This document shows, piece after piece, positions 55,521-64,000 of a DNA stretch of 64,000 nt; within the stretch, counting starts at the first letter, position 1, and every line of letters starts with the position of its first letter. The stretch is from contig NZ_OZ026470.1 in assembly GCF_964019925.1 (NCBI RefSeq), positions 496,001 to 560,000 of the forward strand, read 5' to 3'. Source of the DNA: Spiroplasma endosymbiont of Cantharis nigra. GTDB taxonomy: Bacteria > Bacillota_I > Bacilli_A > Mycoplasmatales > Mycoplasmataceae. The notes under the pieces were generated by a model. That model was not told the DNA's origin. It saw nothing but the letters and a program-made list of their open reading frames with translations, and ran no database searches. The translations under genes and the position numbers were made by a program.

Positions 55521-56246
55521 TTAATTTTTTCTTTTAGAATGTTTAGAATACTTAATTAAATCTTCTATTAAACATAAATTAATAGTATTTACAATTTCAG
55601 TTTCCTTTGGAGACTTATAACTGAATATTATTTCATTTTTAAATCATTTAAAAATATTATTTATCTCAAATATTTATATTTTTCTATTAGTAAAAATTTT
55701 TTGAGTTAATTGAAGATGTTTAAGTTCTTTATCTAAAGTTATTTCATAAAAATTAATTTTAATCATATCTTTATTTTTAATTACTGTTACATAATTATTT
55801 ATAATTAATTTTTCAAATTAATGGTCTAATAAAAATTTCTTAAATGAATTGCAATCAATATATTGTCTTTTCAATTCGATATTAATTATATTAAAATTAT
55901 TTTGATTGAATAATTTTAATAAACTAATTCTATCTATTTTTTTCAAATTTGATATTTCTTTTTTAATTCTATTTTCTTTAATTTTTTTAAAAAAAGAAAT
56001 AAAATAACTAAAAATAAGAGCAATTACAAAAAATGTAGGTAATATTAAAATCTCTCCAAGTAATAAAAATAATTCGTTTTTAGTTGATAAAGAAATAAAA
56101 AAACCAATGATAAAATTATTATATAAATGCCAATTAAAATAATTAAAAATCAGTATTTATTAATATTTTCTTGATCTATCTTCTCAATATTTTTGAATAT
56201 ATTATTCTTATCTAACTCATGTTTAATATTTATAGTTCGTTTTATT
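55521..56246 (-). pseudogene. Decayed two-TM membrane protein
   Basis: Reading from 56246, codons encode IKRTINIKHELDKNN and a hydrophobic helix (WFLIILIGIYIIILSLVFLFL). A frameshift leads into a second helix (LFLLLGEILILPTFFVIALIF) and a charged body ending SKHSKRKN at 55521. The body has two in-frame stop codons, and no start codon is left. The layout (two helices near the N terminus, then a cytoplasmic domain) resembles the intact gene at 57623-58510, so it may be a dead relative. Confidence 0.6.
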
Positions 56247-56293
56247 CTCCCTTTTTTATTAAATAACTAAGATACAATAAAATATATAATTTT

Positions 56294-57004
56294 TTATTTT
56301 ATTTTAATGAAATAAGTTTTACCTGTTAATTTAAGATTAAAATATTTTTCTAAATCATTTTGAAAAAATTTAGAAGTTTTGCTATTCTTTGAACCATAAT
56401 TTTTTGGATTAAAATCTCTTATTTCCTTATACAGACTTTCAATTACTTGAGAAAAACGAACATAACCATCTTCTTCATTTAAATCATTTATTATAGACTT
56501 AACAGTTTCAACTAAATCATGTATTGGTTCTTTATCTTGATAGTTCTTACTTTCATTTTGAGCTTCATAAATTTTATCCACACTAATAAATCTATCGCAC
56601 AATTTTTTATAATTATCATTTGTATTAAAATTTCCTGCTCCAATTACTAATTTATTTTTCTCCTTTAGTTTTTTAAGAATTGGAGCAAAATCTAGATCAT
56701 TTGTTGCTAAGCAGAAGCAGTTAATATAATCTTTATTTGCAATATCCATTACTTCTAACGCAATTCTTATATCTACTGCATTTTTTGCTTCAGAAAATGA
56801 AGGCTCCATAATAATTGATGTAAATCCATACTTTAAACTTTTTTCATTTAACTTTAAATCATTAAAGTTTGAGTAAAATAATGAATTATTTAAAATATTA
56901 CCATATTCTTTAAGCTCATTAAAAAGTATTTTCAAATACTTATCTTGATTAAAATTATCAAAGTCAATTATTAAAGCTATTTTATTTTGATTACCTATAT
57001 CCAT
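56294..57004 (-). CDS. NYN-domain ribonuclease with C-terminal LOTUS/OST-HTH-like domain
   Basis: A 236-residue protein. Residues 8-150 form a NYN (PIN-like, LabA/DUF88) domain: acidic site in ALIIDFDNFN, then NAVDIRIALEVMDIA and CLATNDLDFAPIL. Residues about 155-236 look like a LOTUS/OST-HTH RNA-binding domain (EEDGYVRFSQV, FNPKNYGSKNSKTSKFF, YFNLKLTGKTYFIKI). The pair is known in bacteria and in animal RNA silencers such as MARF1. An RNase role is likely; the target is unknown. The start is set by AAGGGAAAA. No TGA codons are needed. It is downstream of the two-TM and viperin genes. Confidence 0.8.
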   Translation of the reverse strand: MDIGNQNKIALIIDFDNFNQDKYLKILFNELKEYGNILNNSLFYSNFNDLKLNEKSLKYGFTSIIMEPSFSEAKNAVDIRIALEVMDIANKDYINCFCLATNDLDFAPILKKLKEKNKLVIGAGNFNTNDNYKKLCDRFISVDKIYEAQNESKNYQDKEPIHDLVETVKSIINDLNEEDGYVRFSQVIESLYKEIRDFNPKNYGSKNSKTSKFFQNDLEKYFNLKLTGKTYFIKIK

Positions 57005-57622
57005 AATTTATTTTCCCTTTATAATCTAATTATAGCAAAAAAACTTATAAGTAAGCTTATTCATTATTATATTGATGTTCTCTATAGTAGTTTACTTTAA
57101 ATATAATTTAAAAATCAGTACTTTATTAGTCTTTTAAAACCATAAATTTTAATTTAATTTTTATAGACATCATTAATTTTTAAAAGTTGATTCAATTAAT
57201 AATTTTTTACCTTTTTTAATTTCTAATTTAATAAATGAAGCATTATAAATTGCTTCTTTTTAATTTTATTGCATGTTTAAATTAAATATTTATATGTATT
57301 TTTAAAATCCAAGGTTTTAATATTAAACATATTCTTTAGAAATTAAATCATAGGATTTTTAAGGAGTTTTAAATTACTCTATTCAATGTTCATCATGAAT
57401 TTTCATTTAGTCTTTCAGTCTTTTTTACTTAATTATTTTAAAAAGTGTACAAGAAAATATTTCACATTATATTAATAATAATCTGATTATTACATAATTT
57501 ATAATAAATAAATTGATTATTTATTATAAAAGAATATATTAAACATTATGAAATAAAAGAAAATTAAAATAATTAAAAATTCTTTATAAGAAAAAAAGCC
57601 TAGTAATTAATTAAAAGAATAT
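57005..57622. other. Gene-free stretch
   Basis: About 615 bases between the NYN gene and the two-TM gene. A short minus-strand string (KKDWKTKWKFMMNIE near 57370-57425) could be the tail of a lost gene. No RNA gene or repeat was recognised. Confidence 0.5.
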
Positions 57623-58510
57623 CTAAAAAATATCTAAAAAGTTAAAAGTTTTTAAATTTAAACAATCTTTTTTTACAATATCTATCATTTTTTTATTAAA
57701 ATTTTTATTATTCATTTTTCTCATACTAAAAAGACCTGGAATTACTGATATTGTATTTATTAATCTATTTTCACTAGTATGAAATTCATCTAAATTATCT
57801 AGATCATTATATCTATCAATTTTTTTATAGAAAGTAATAATAGTATCATTTTTTGAATTTTCTAATTTATATTTCCTTTTAGTATTTAGAAATTCTGATA
57901 AATCATTAAATACAACATTTTCATGCTTATTATTAAAAAATTTAACCTTTACTTTACAATAAATTTTATTAGTCTTCTCTTCTAAAAATAATTCCATATA
58001 TGAGATTTCTATTTCTTGCTTTAAAACTCTAAACTTTATAGTATTATTTACTTTTAAATTTTTTTGAAAATACTCTTCATTAATCATTTCATCAATAATA
58101 TTTAAATTGTCACTAAAAATCAAATCATTTTTTACAAATAAATTTTTTATGGGAATGAAGAAAGCATTAATATTTACATTTAATATCTCTATGCCTTTTA
58201 TTGAATTTTTTTTATAAAAATCAGTTCAATTGAATAACAATAATTTTTGATAATTTTTCTGATAATTTATTTTTCTAAAATTTTTAAGTATTTCTTTATT
58301 AATAAAAAATGACATTACAAATAAGATTAGAAATAAAAATAATCCAAGTAAATAAATAATATTAAAGTTAAGAAAAGTAAATGTTATAAAAAAAATAATT
58401 AAAACAAGTAATGAAAAAACACCAGATATAATTAAAATTAAAATCATATCATTTTCGTGATTGAGTTTAAAGTCTTTATAATTAATTTCATTAGATTCAT
58501 TTTTAATCAT
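57623..58510 (-). CDS. Two-TM protein with cytoplasmic domain
   Basis: A 295-residue protein with two adjacent membrane helices (about residues 24-47 and 52-70) and a 225-residue, lysine-rich, mixed alpha/beta cytoplasmic part. No family is recognised. The start follows GGGGGAAAG. One TGA Trp at residue 95. It follows the viperin gene by 249 bases and precedes NYN-LOTUS. Two-helix membrane proteins are frequent effectors in antiviral loci; applying that here is conjecture. Confidence 0.72.
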
Positions 58511-58759
58511 TATAATCTTTCCCCCTTAAAATTCTATCAATAATAATGTTATTTAATTTAAAATTGTTTCTGCTGTATTAGGTAAAGTTTATTTAAAAAT
58601 GACTTATATTATAAAAAAATTATAAGTTAATATTTTTTATCTTCTATATTTTAGTATAAATATATGTATCAAGTGAAAAAATGAAAGTCTTTAAAAGAAT
58701 ATATTATTTTATTACTAAAATTAGTTATTATAGAAATAAAATATTTTAATTTTACCTTA

Positions 58760-59629
58760 TTATTTTTCATTTTTATAACGTTCTATTTGTGATAGGATAT
58801 TGAAATCACATTTATTAAATTCGTCTATAGGAACAACTTTCTCTTCTAATAAACTTTTAATATTTTTCTTATCATAAATTTGATCTGAATTATAAAAGTA
58901 TCCTTCACCATCTATCATTACATAACTTGATTTAATAGTTTCTTCATCTTCAATAGATTTTATAAAGTTAGTTTTTTCAAATAATTTATTAATTTTTAAA
59001 AAATTATCAAACTCTTTTTTTGTAATAATAAAATTCTTATGTGATTCCTGCCCAACTGAGCTTACTTGCATAATTTTTCATTTACTTGGCTTTACTTTAT
59101 TTATAAAGTCAATCATTTTTGATTCCTTATTTAATGAGTGCACAACTGAGTTTATTTTTAAGCTACATCCTGCTTTTTTTATTTTCTTTGCAATTTCTAA
59201 ATATTCCTTTTCAGAAAGTGAATTTCTATTGTTAATTGCCCTTCCAGATTCTTGATTGATATTGTCACTTATAGAGTCCATACTTATACCAACACTATCA
59301 AAATATTGAAGCAAATCATTTACATCATCTTGTGATTTTTTTAAAATTATACTTCCATTAGTAATTAGTGTAACATCTAAATTTATTTTTTTTGATAACT
59401 TTGCCATTTCCTTTAATTGATCTCAAAAAAGAGTTGGTTCACCACCAGCAAAATTTATAGCTTTAAAAAAATCTACTTTATTTATAATTCTTAATCAATT
59501 TTCTAAATTATTTTTATAATTTGCTTTTGCAATTAGAGGCGCATAAAAGCAAAATTTACATCTCATATTACAAAACATACTAAAATGAAAATTCAGTTTT
59601 ATATTTTGCAAGTCACTAATTTTATACAT
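58760..59629 (-). CDS. Prokaryotic viperin (radical SAM, ddhNTP synthase)
   Basis: A 289-residue radical SAM protein. The N terminus NIKLNFHFSMFCNMRCKFCF carries the CX3CX2C cluster motif (Cys 20, 24, 27); NFAGGEP at 59-65 binds SAM. Beyond this it follows the viperin pattern rather than MoaA: ISMDSISDNINQESGR, LKINSVVHSLNKE, KPSKWKIMQVSSVGQES, ITKKEFDNFL and SSYVMIDGEGYF. Prokaryotic viperins turn NTPs into 3'-deoxy-3',4'-didehydro-NTPs that stop phage RNA polymerase. The start follows AAGGGGA. Trp codons include TGA. A position within a probable defence island supports the call. The nucleotide made is not predictable. Confidence 0.87.
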
Positions 59630-59904
59630 ATATTAAAATTCCCCTTAAATTTTTAATATTTTATCACATTTAATTAGTACATTTTTATTAAGTTTTTATA
59701 TTCAGAAAATTTAAATCCTAATAAATTTAAATAAAAATTTTGGATAAGCGGTAGTTTTTAACAATTCTATTAAAATAAATTATTAAAAATAAATTAAAAT
59801 ATACAGTATTTAAAAGAAATTAATATAAATTATTAATTATTTATAAAAATTAATTTTATAAAAGAGATAAGACAATAGAATTAATAATGTGCAATAAAAT
59901 AGTA

Positions 59905-60210
59905 CTATTTATTGCATTTCTTATGCACTGCTTTAAGATTTTCCTTTTGATTTGTACCACCTTGTGCTTTGGGATTTAAATGCTTGACATTTCAGCAATT
60001 TTAATTATTAGGTTGTCATCCTTGATATGCACCATATTCCATTTGTTCCTTACATCTACTAAAGCATTTTTTATGACCTCTATCGCTAGTATCTTGTTGT
60101 GCTCCGCAATTGCATTTTGGTACATTCTCTCAGGAATGTCTTGCAGTTATTGGTAAATCTTTTTTTGCCTTTTCTTTATTTCATTGTTCTACAATATTAT
60201 TATATAAAAA
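59905..60210 (-). pseudogene. Broken HNH endonuclease fragment
   Basis: The frame reads NNIVEQWNKEKAKKDLPITA, then PKCNCGAQQ, GHKKCFSRCKEQMEYGAYQGWQPNN, an in-frame TAA, then NCWNVKHLNPKAQGG and NLKAVHKKCNK. The second half is an HNH core (WNVxHLxPxxxGG...N...VHxxCN) with Lys where Asp is usual. There is no start codon. It is a remnant at the right edge of the island. Confidence 0.65.
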
Positions 60211-60469
60211 AAGCAGACTTTTATAAAGATTTTACTAAATATTAAAATAATTAACTTTTGACTATCTTAGTGAAAAACTATTATTTAAGCTGAACTACTA
60301 ATAAGTTTCTTATTAGTTTCATATCAAATGATTAATATTTTTAACATTTTTTTGATAGCTTGCAATTTTAATTTACACAATGAATTATTTTTGGTATATA
60401 GATATTAAAATAAATTAAAAAAATTTATACATATAGAATTATGTATAAATTAAATTAATATTTGATTTT

Positions 60470-60961
60470 TTATTCATGGATTGCCTCTTGTTTAGCTCAT
60501 TTTTGAATTTCCAACATATACTCTTTTGTATTATTATTTAAAGTTTCTTCCTTTTGTCATCCTTCAATATATTCATCAAAGTAGTCGGTATTAACTATAG
60601 TATAAGTTTCTTCTGATATTTTTGATTCTAAAGTTTCATATTTTAATTGCAACATTTTATAAGATGTAAAAGCTCTTATAAAAGCTTCATATATTCTGCT
60701 TTTTTGTCAAGAATCACTATTTAATTGTATTAATTCTTCTTGTTCTTTATTACATTCATTACATTCATCAAGTTCTTTTTTTCAAATTTCATCCACTTGA
60801 CTTTTTTCAGAACGATATTTATCTAAAGCTTCTACAATATCATCTCCAGATTTTGGTTGATCTGGTAATTCAAGTTTTTTCTCACTTTGACATGATATAA
60901 CAGATGTTGAAGTTGAAGCAAATAAAGTTATTGCTGTAAATAAAGTTAATAATTTTCTCAT
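60470..60961 (-). CDS. Small lipoprotein, tandem family copy A
   Basis: A 163-residue lipoprotein: signal MRKLLTLFTAITLFASTSTS and lipobox VISC (Cys 24). The mature protein is acidic and helical, with a CxxC (ELDECNEC) at about residues 67-70 and a strongly conserved end (EYMLEIQKWAKQEAIHE). It is the most 3' of four tandem paralogues and the most diverged in the middle. The start follows GGAGAAA. Function unknown; a surface-variable family is likely. Confidence 0.85.
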
Positions 60962-61027
60962 AATTTCTCCTTTTAAATGAATTAATAAATATAGAATTAT
61001 GTATGAATTAAATTACTATTTTTCTTT

Positions 61028-61518
61028 TTATTCATGGATTGCCTCTTGTTTAGCTCATTTTTGAATTTCCAACATATACTCTTTTGTATTATTATTTAAA
61101 GTTTCATCCTTTTGTTTTGATGCAATAAATTCATCAAAAGTATTTGTTTGTCCTCTAAAGTAAGTCACTTTTGAAACTTTTGAGCTCAAAGATTCATAGT
61201 CTAATTGCAACATTTTATAAGATTTAAAAGCTCTTATAAATGTTTCATATACTCTACTTTTCTGTCAAGATTCACTATTTAATTGTATTAATTTTTCTTG
61301 TTCTTTACTACATTCATTACATTCATCAAGTTCTTTTGCTCAAATTGCGTTCATTTTTTCTTGTTCCAAAACATAGTTATCTAATGCATCTACAATATCA
61401 TCTCCAGATTTTGATTGATTTGGTAATTCAAATTTTTTCTCACTTTGACATGATATAACAGATGTTGAAGTTGAAGCAAATAAAGTTATTGCTGTAAATA
61501 AAGTTAATAATTTTTCAT
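61028..61518 (-). pseudogene. Small lipoprotein, copy B, frameshifted at codon 3
   Basis: Same family as its neighbours, but the A run after the ATG is one base short (ATGAAAAATTATTAA), which stops translation after four codons. The RBS is also changed, GGAGAAA to GGATAAA. The remaining 160 codons are intact (CQSEKKFELPNQSKSGDD to EAIHE), so the loss is recent or reversible by slippage in the A run. Confidence 0.85.
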
Positions 61519-61584
61519 AATTTATCCTTTTAAATGAGTTAATAAATATAGAATTATGTATAAATTAAATTACTATTTTTCTTT

Positions 61585-62076
61585 TTATTCATGGATTGCT
61601 TCTTGCTTAGCTCATTTTTGAATTTCTAACATATACTCTTTTGTATTATTATTTAAGGTTTCATCCTTTTGTCACCCTTCAATAAATATATCAAAACCTT
61701 CTGTTTCAATTCTAGAATAAGTTCCACTTGATATTTTTGAATTTAAATATTCATAATCTAATTGCAACATTTTATAAGATTCATAAGCTCTTATAAATGT
61801 TTCATATATTCAACTTTTCTGTCAAGATTCACTATTTAATTTTATTTTATTTTGTTCTTCTTTACTACATTCCTTACATTCATCAAGTTCTTTTGCTCAA
61901 ATTGCGTTCATTTTTTCTTGTTCCAAAACATAGTTATCTAAAGCCTCTACAATATCATCTCCAGATTTTGGTTGATTTGGTAATTCAAATTTTTTCTCAC
62001 TTTGACATGATATAACAGATGTTGAAGTTGAAGCAAATAAAGTTATTCCTGTAAATAAAGTTAATAATTTTTTCAT
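61585..62076 (-). CDS. Small lipoprotein, tandem family copy C
   Basis: A 163-residue lipoprotein: signal MKKLLTLFTGITLFASTSTS, lipobox VISC. It has the CxxC ELDECKEC and the conserved C-terminal helix. The middle (residues about 100-135, YESYKMLQLDYEYLNSKISSGTYSRIETEGFDIF) differs from the other copies. RBS GGAGAAA. Function unknown. Confidence 0.87.
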
Positions 62077-62142
62077 AATTTCTCCTTTTAAATGAATTAA
62101 TAAATATAGAATTATGTATAAATTAAATTACTATTTTTCTTT

Positions 62143-62634
62143 TTATTCATGGATTGCTTCTTGTTTAGCTCATTTTTGAATTTCTAACATATACTCTTTT
62201 GTATTATTATTTAAGGTTTCATCGTTTTGTCACCCTTCAATAAATATATCAAAGAAATCTGTATTTACTATAGAATATGTTCTTTCTAATATTTTTGATT
62301 CCAGAGTTTCATATTTCAATTGCAACATTTTATAAGATAAATAAGCTCTAATAAACGCTTCATATATTTTGCTTTTTTGTCAAGCATCACTATTTAATTT
62401 TATTTTATTTTGTTCTTCTTTACTACATTCCTTACATTCATCCAGCTCTTTTGCTCAAATCGTATTCACTTTCTCTTGTTCTAAAAGATACTTATCTAAT
62501 GCTTCTACAATATCATCTCCAGATTTTGGTTGATCTGGTAATTCAAATTTTTTCTCACTTTGACATGATATAACAGATGTTGAAGTTGAAGCAAATAAAG
62601 TTATTGCTGTAAATAAAGTTAATAATTTTTTCAT
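62143..62634 (-). CDS. Small lipoprotein, tandem family copy D
   Basis: A 163-residue lipoprotein and first copy in the array. Signal and lipobox are as in copy C, with ELDECKEC and the identical last 30 residues. The middle resembles copy A (KYETLESKI...TYSIVNTD), which suggests exchange between units. RBS GGAGAAA. It lies directly downstream of the large surface protein gene. Confidence 0.87.
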
Positions 62635-62654
62635 AATTTCTCCTTTTAAATTAA

Positions 62655-64000
62655 TTAATAAATATTTGACGATTCAATTTCTATAATTTTGTTTATAGTT
62701 GACATAATATCATTATCATAAATTAATAAAGGTATAGTTAAACCTAAACTTGTTTGATAATTATATAAATAAGTTTTATAAACTTGTACATTTATATTAC
62801 TATTTTGTTTAGCAGCCTTTTTAACGGCATCAAGTGCTAAATCCTGACTTTGATAATAAATAAAGTTAGAACTATCATTTACATCTCTAATTCTATACAC
62901 AGCATATCTACCATCTGAAATAATATTATCATAAGATAATTTAAAATTTGGATCTCATGTTTTTATTTCATCTCTATGTACATATTTTGCTGTTAATGAA
63001 ATATTATTATGTAATTTTCTTAATGCTGCTTCTTCACTCTCTCCAGATGATTCTACTTTTCCAAAAGCATCATAAACTATATATTTTTTTTGTAATGTTC
63101 TTTTGCTGTTTATAATTTCCTTTTCTTTGGCCTCTTCAAGAGTATTTGCCAATAGTTTACCATCTCTACTTGATAAATCTTGATCTGTTCCATATGAATA
63201 TTTTAATATAGAACTAAAAGTACCTTGCAGTGGTAAAAAATTATCTAATTGTTCTTTTGTAACATAAAAATCTTCTCTCATTTTATACATTGTTTTATTA
63301 TCAATTATATAAGGCTCTTTTAATATTCTTTCCTTTATTGGTAAAAAGTCATTATAACTTTGAATTAGTGAATATTTGAAACCTTGATTACCATTAACAT
63401 CATATAATTTATCTTTTGCAATAGATCCTTCTGTATTTAAATTTAAATTATTATTTTTAAGATCTTTAAAAGTTAATTCCTTATTTGGATTTTCAAAATT
63501 TTGCAATCCATTAAAATAATTTGAGAATCATTTACTATAAAAATTTGCTAAATTATCTTGTGTCATATCACTTGATGTATATGCATTTCCCATTTCTGGT
63601 GAGAATCATATTTCATCTCCACTTTTTTTATCTTTTGTAGTATATCCTGTAAAAGAAGTACGAGTTTCATCATAATAACTAAAATCATCTAATGTAACTT
63701 TTCTATTTTTATAACTAGAATGCATTAAATTAATGTTTCCATTACTACATGATTTTTCATTATATTTAAAATTAAAAGTCTTTGTTAAATAAGGTCTCTT
63801 ACCTTCATTTTTACTTTGTCAATTAGCTCTAAAATCTCCAAGAAAAGAAGATCAAGAATTAAATGTTTTATTATCTAACATTTCCAAATTAACATAGTCA
63901 CCAAAACCATAATCATCACTTGCTCCTTGACATTGAACTGTTATTCTATAATCTTTTTTTGGCATAAATTTTATTCTATATTTCGAGTTAGCATCCAATA
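62655..64000 (-). CDS. Large surface protein, C-terminal part (runs off window)
   Basis: The last 448 residues of a larger protein whose start lies beyond the window. The visible part is beta-rich in the first 120 residues (YRITVQCQGASDDYGFGDYVNLEMLDNKTF-like, as in carbohydrate-binding or jelly-roll modules). It then has a Lys/Asn-rich body with recurring tyrosines, and ends KIIEIESSNIY. No catalytic motif is recognised. Numerous Trp are TGA. It is followed by the lipoprotein array and may share its transcript. Confidence 0.75.

Larger units (their letters stand above)
60470..62640 (-). repeat. Four-unit tandem array of lipoprotein genes
   Basis: Units of 557-558 bp begin at 60470, 61028, 61585 and 62143. 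Coding ends and the roughly 65-bp spacers (GGAGAAA RBS, TATAGAATTATGTATAAATT) are nearly identical between units; the middle of each gene is variable. Confidence 0.95.

Noticed and set aside
60470-62640. CRISPR-like array
   Set aside because: The repeats are 558-bp coding units, not short repeats with unique spacers; no cas genes are present.
1-64000. tRNA, rRNA or tmRNA genes
   Set aside because: I looked for cloverleaf-like GC-rich blocks with TTCRA loops in the gaps and found none.

Overview
The window comes from a Mollicute that reads UGA as tryptophan. Nearly every long gene is continuous only when in-frame TGA codons are translated. Base composition is very AT-rich. Lipoproteins carry the signal-plus-lipobox type of Spiroplasma and its relatives, including a spiralin-like one (5946-6566). 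I infer Spiroplasma or a close Entomoplasmatales relative; the exact genus is inference. Almost all genes lie on the minus strand. The exceptions are plsY, a hypothetical at 15219, coaBC, azoR, guaC and a small CxxC protein.

Layout. 0.4-2.7 kb: plsY, whose terminator has been split by a complete IS3-family element. 2.7-7.0 kb: an MBL-fold protein, UPF0154, transketolase, the spiralin-like lipoprotein and UPF0291. 7-12.2 kb: a ROK sugar kinase, a two-gene ABC-2 transporter and a secreted GH85 endo-beta-N-acetylglucosaminidase lipoprotein, which look like a host-glycan module. 12.2-15.1 kb: YqeH, YqeG and a DEDDh exonuclease-like protein. 15-19.6 kb: hypotheticals, two lipoproteins, a gap with a candidate small RNA and an IS relic. 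19.7-25.2 kb: ruvB (broken by an in-frame TAA), ruvA, rpsU, coaBC and a PTS EIIBC whose B domain lacks the phospho-cysteine. 25-29.1 kb: a 717-residue coiled-coil protein and a second ABC-2 system with a frameshifted permease. 29.3-32.7 kb: a coupled operon nagA - TM protein - Gfo/Idh/MocA oxidoreductase - deoC. 32.7-41.9 kb: recD2, parC (with 17 acidic 9-residue repeats at its C terminus), an unknown gene, parE and udk. 42-46.5 kb: azoR, guaC, a small CxxC protein, a SEC-C-motif protein and an unknown protein.

From about 46.6 to 60.2 kb lies an accessory island that looks like a defence island in a genome type where such genes are scarce. It holds an OLD-family ATPase/TOPRIM nuclease with an overlapping partner gene, an AAA_13 ATPase with a CxxC hook (RloC/PrrC-like), an HNH endonuclease, a DUF4238 protein, an NYN ribonuclease fused to a LOTUS-like domain, a two-TM protein plus a decayed two-TM gene, and a radical SAM protein that I identify as a prokaryotic viperin. 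Transposase and HNH wrecks lie between them. A perfect 20-bp direct repeat with palindromic core sits upstream of two minus-strand genes, at 46632 and 54801, bracketing 8 kb of this island.

60.4-64 kb: four tandem copies (about 558 bp per unit) of a small lipoprotein gene, one of them broken at codon 3, then the 3' part of a large surface protein running off the window. No tRNA, rRNA or CRISPR array was seen.
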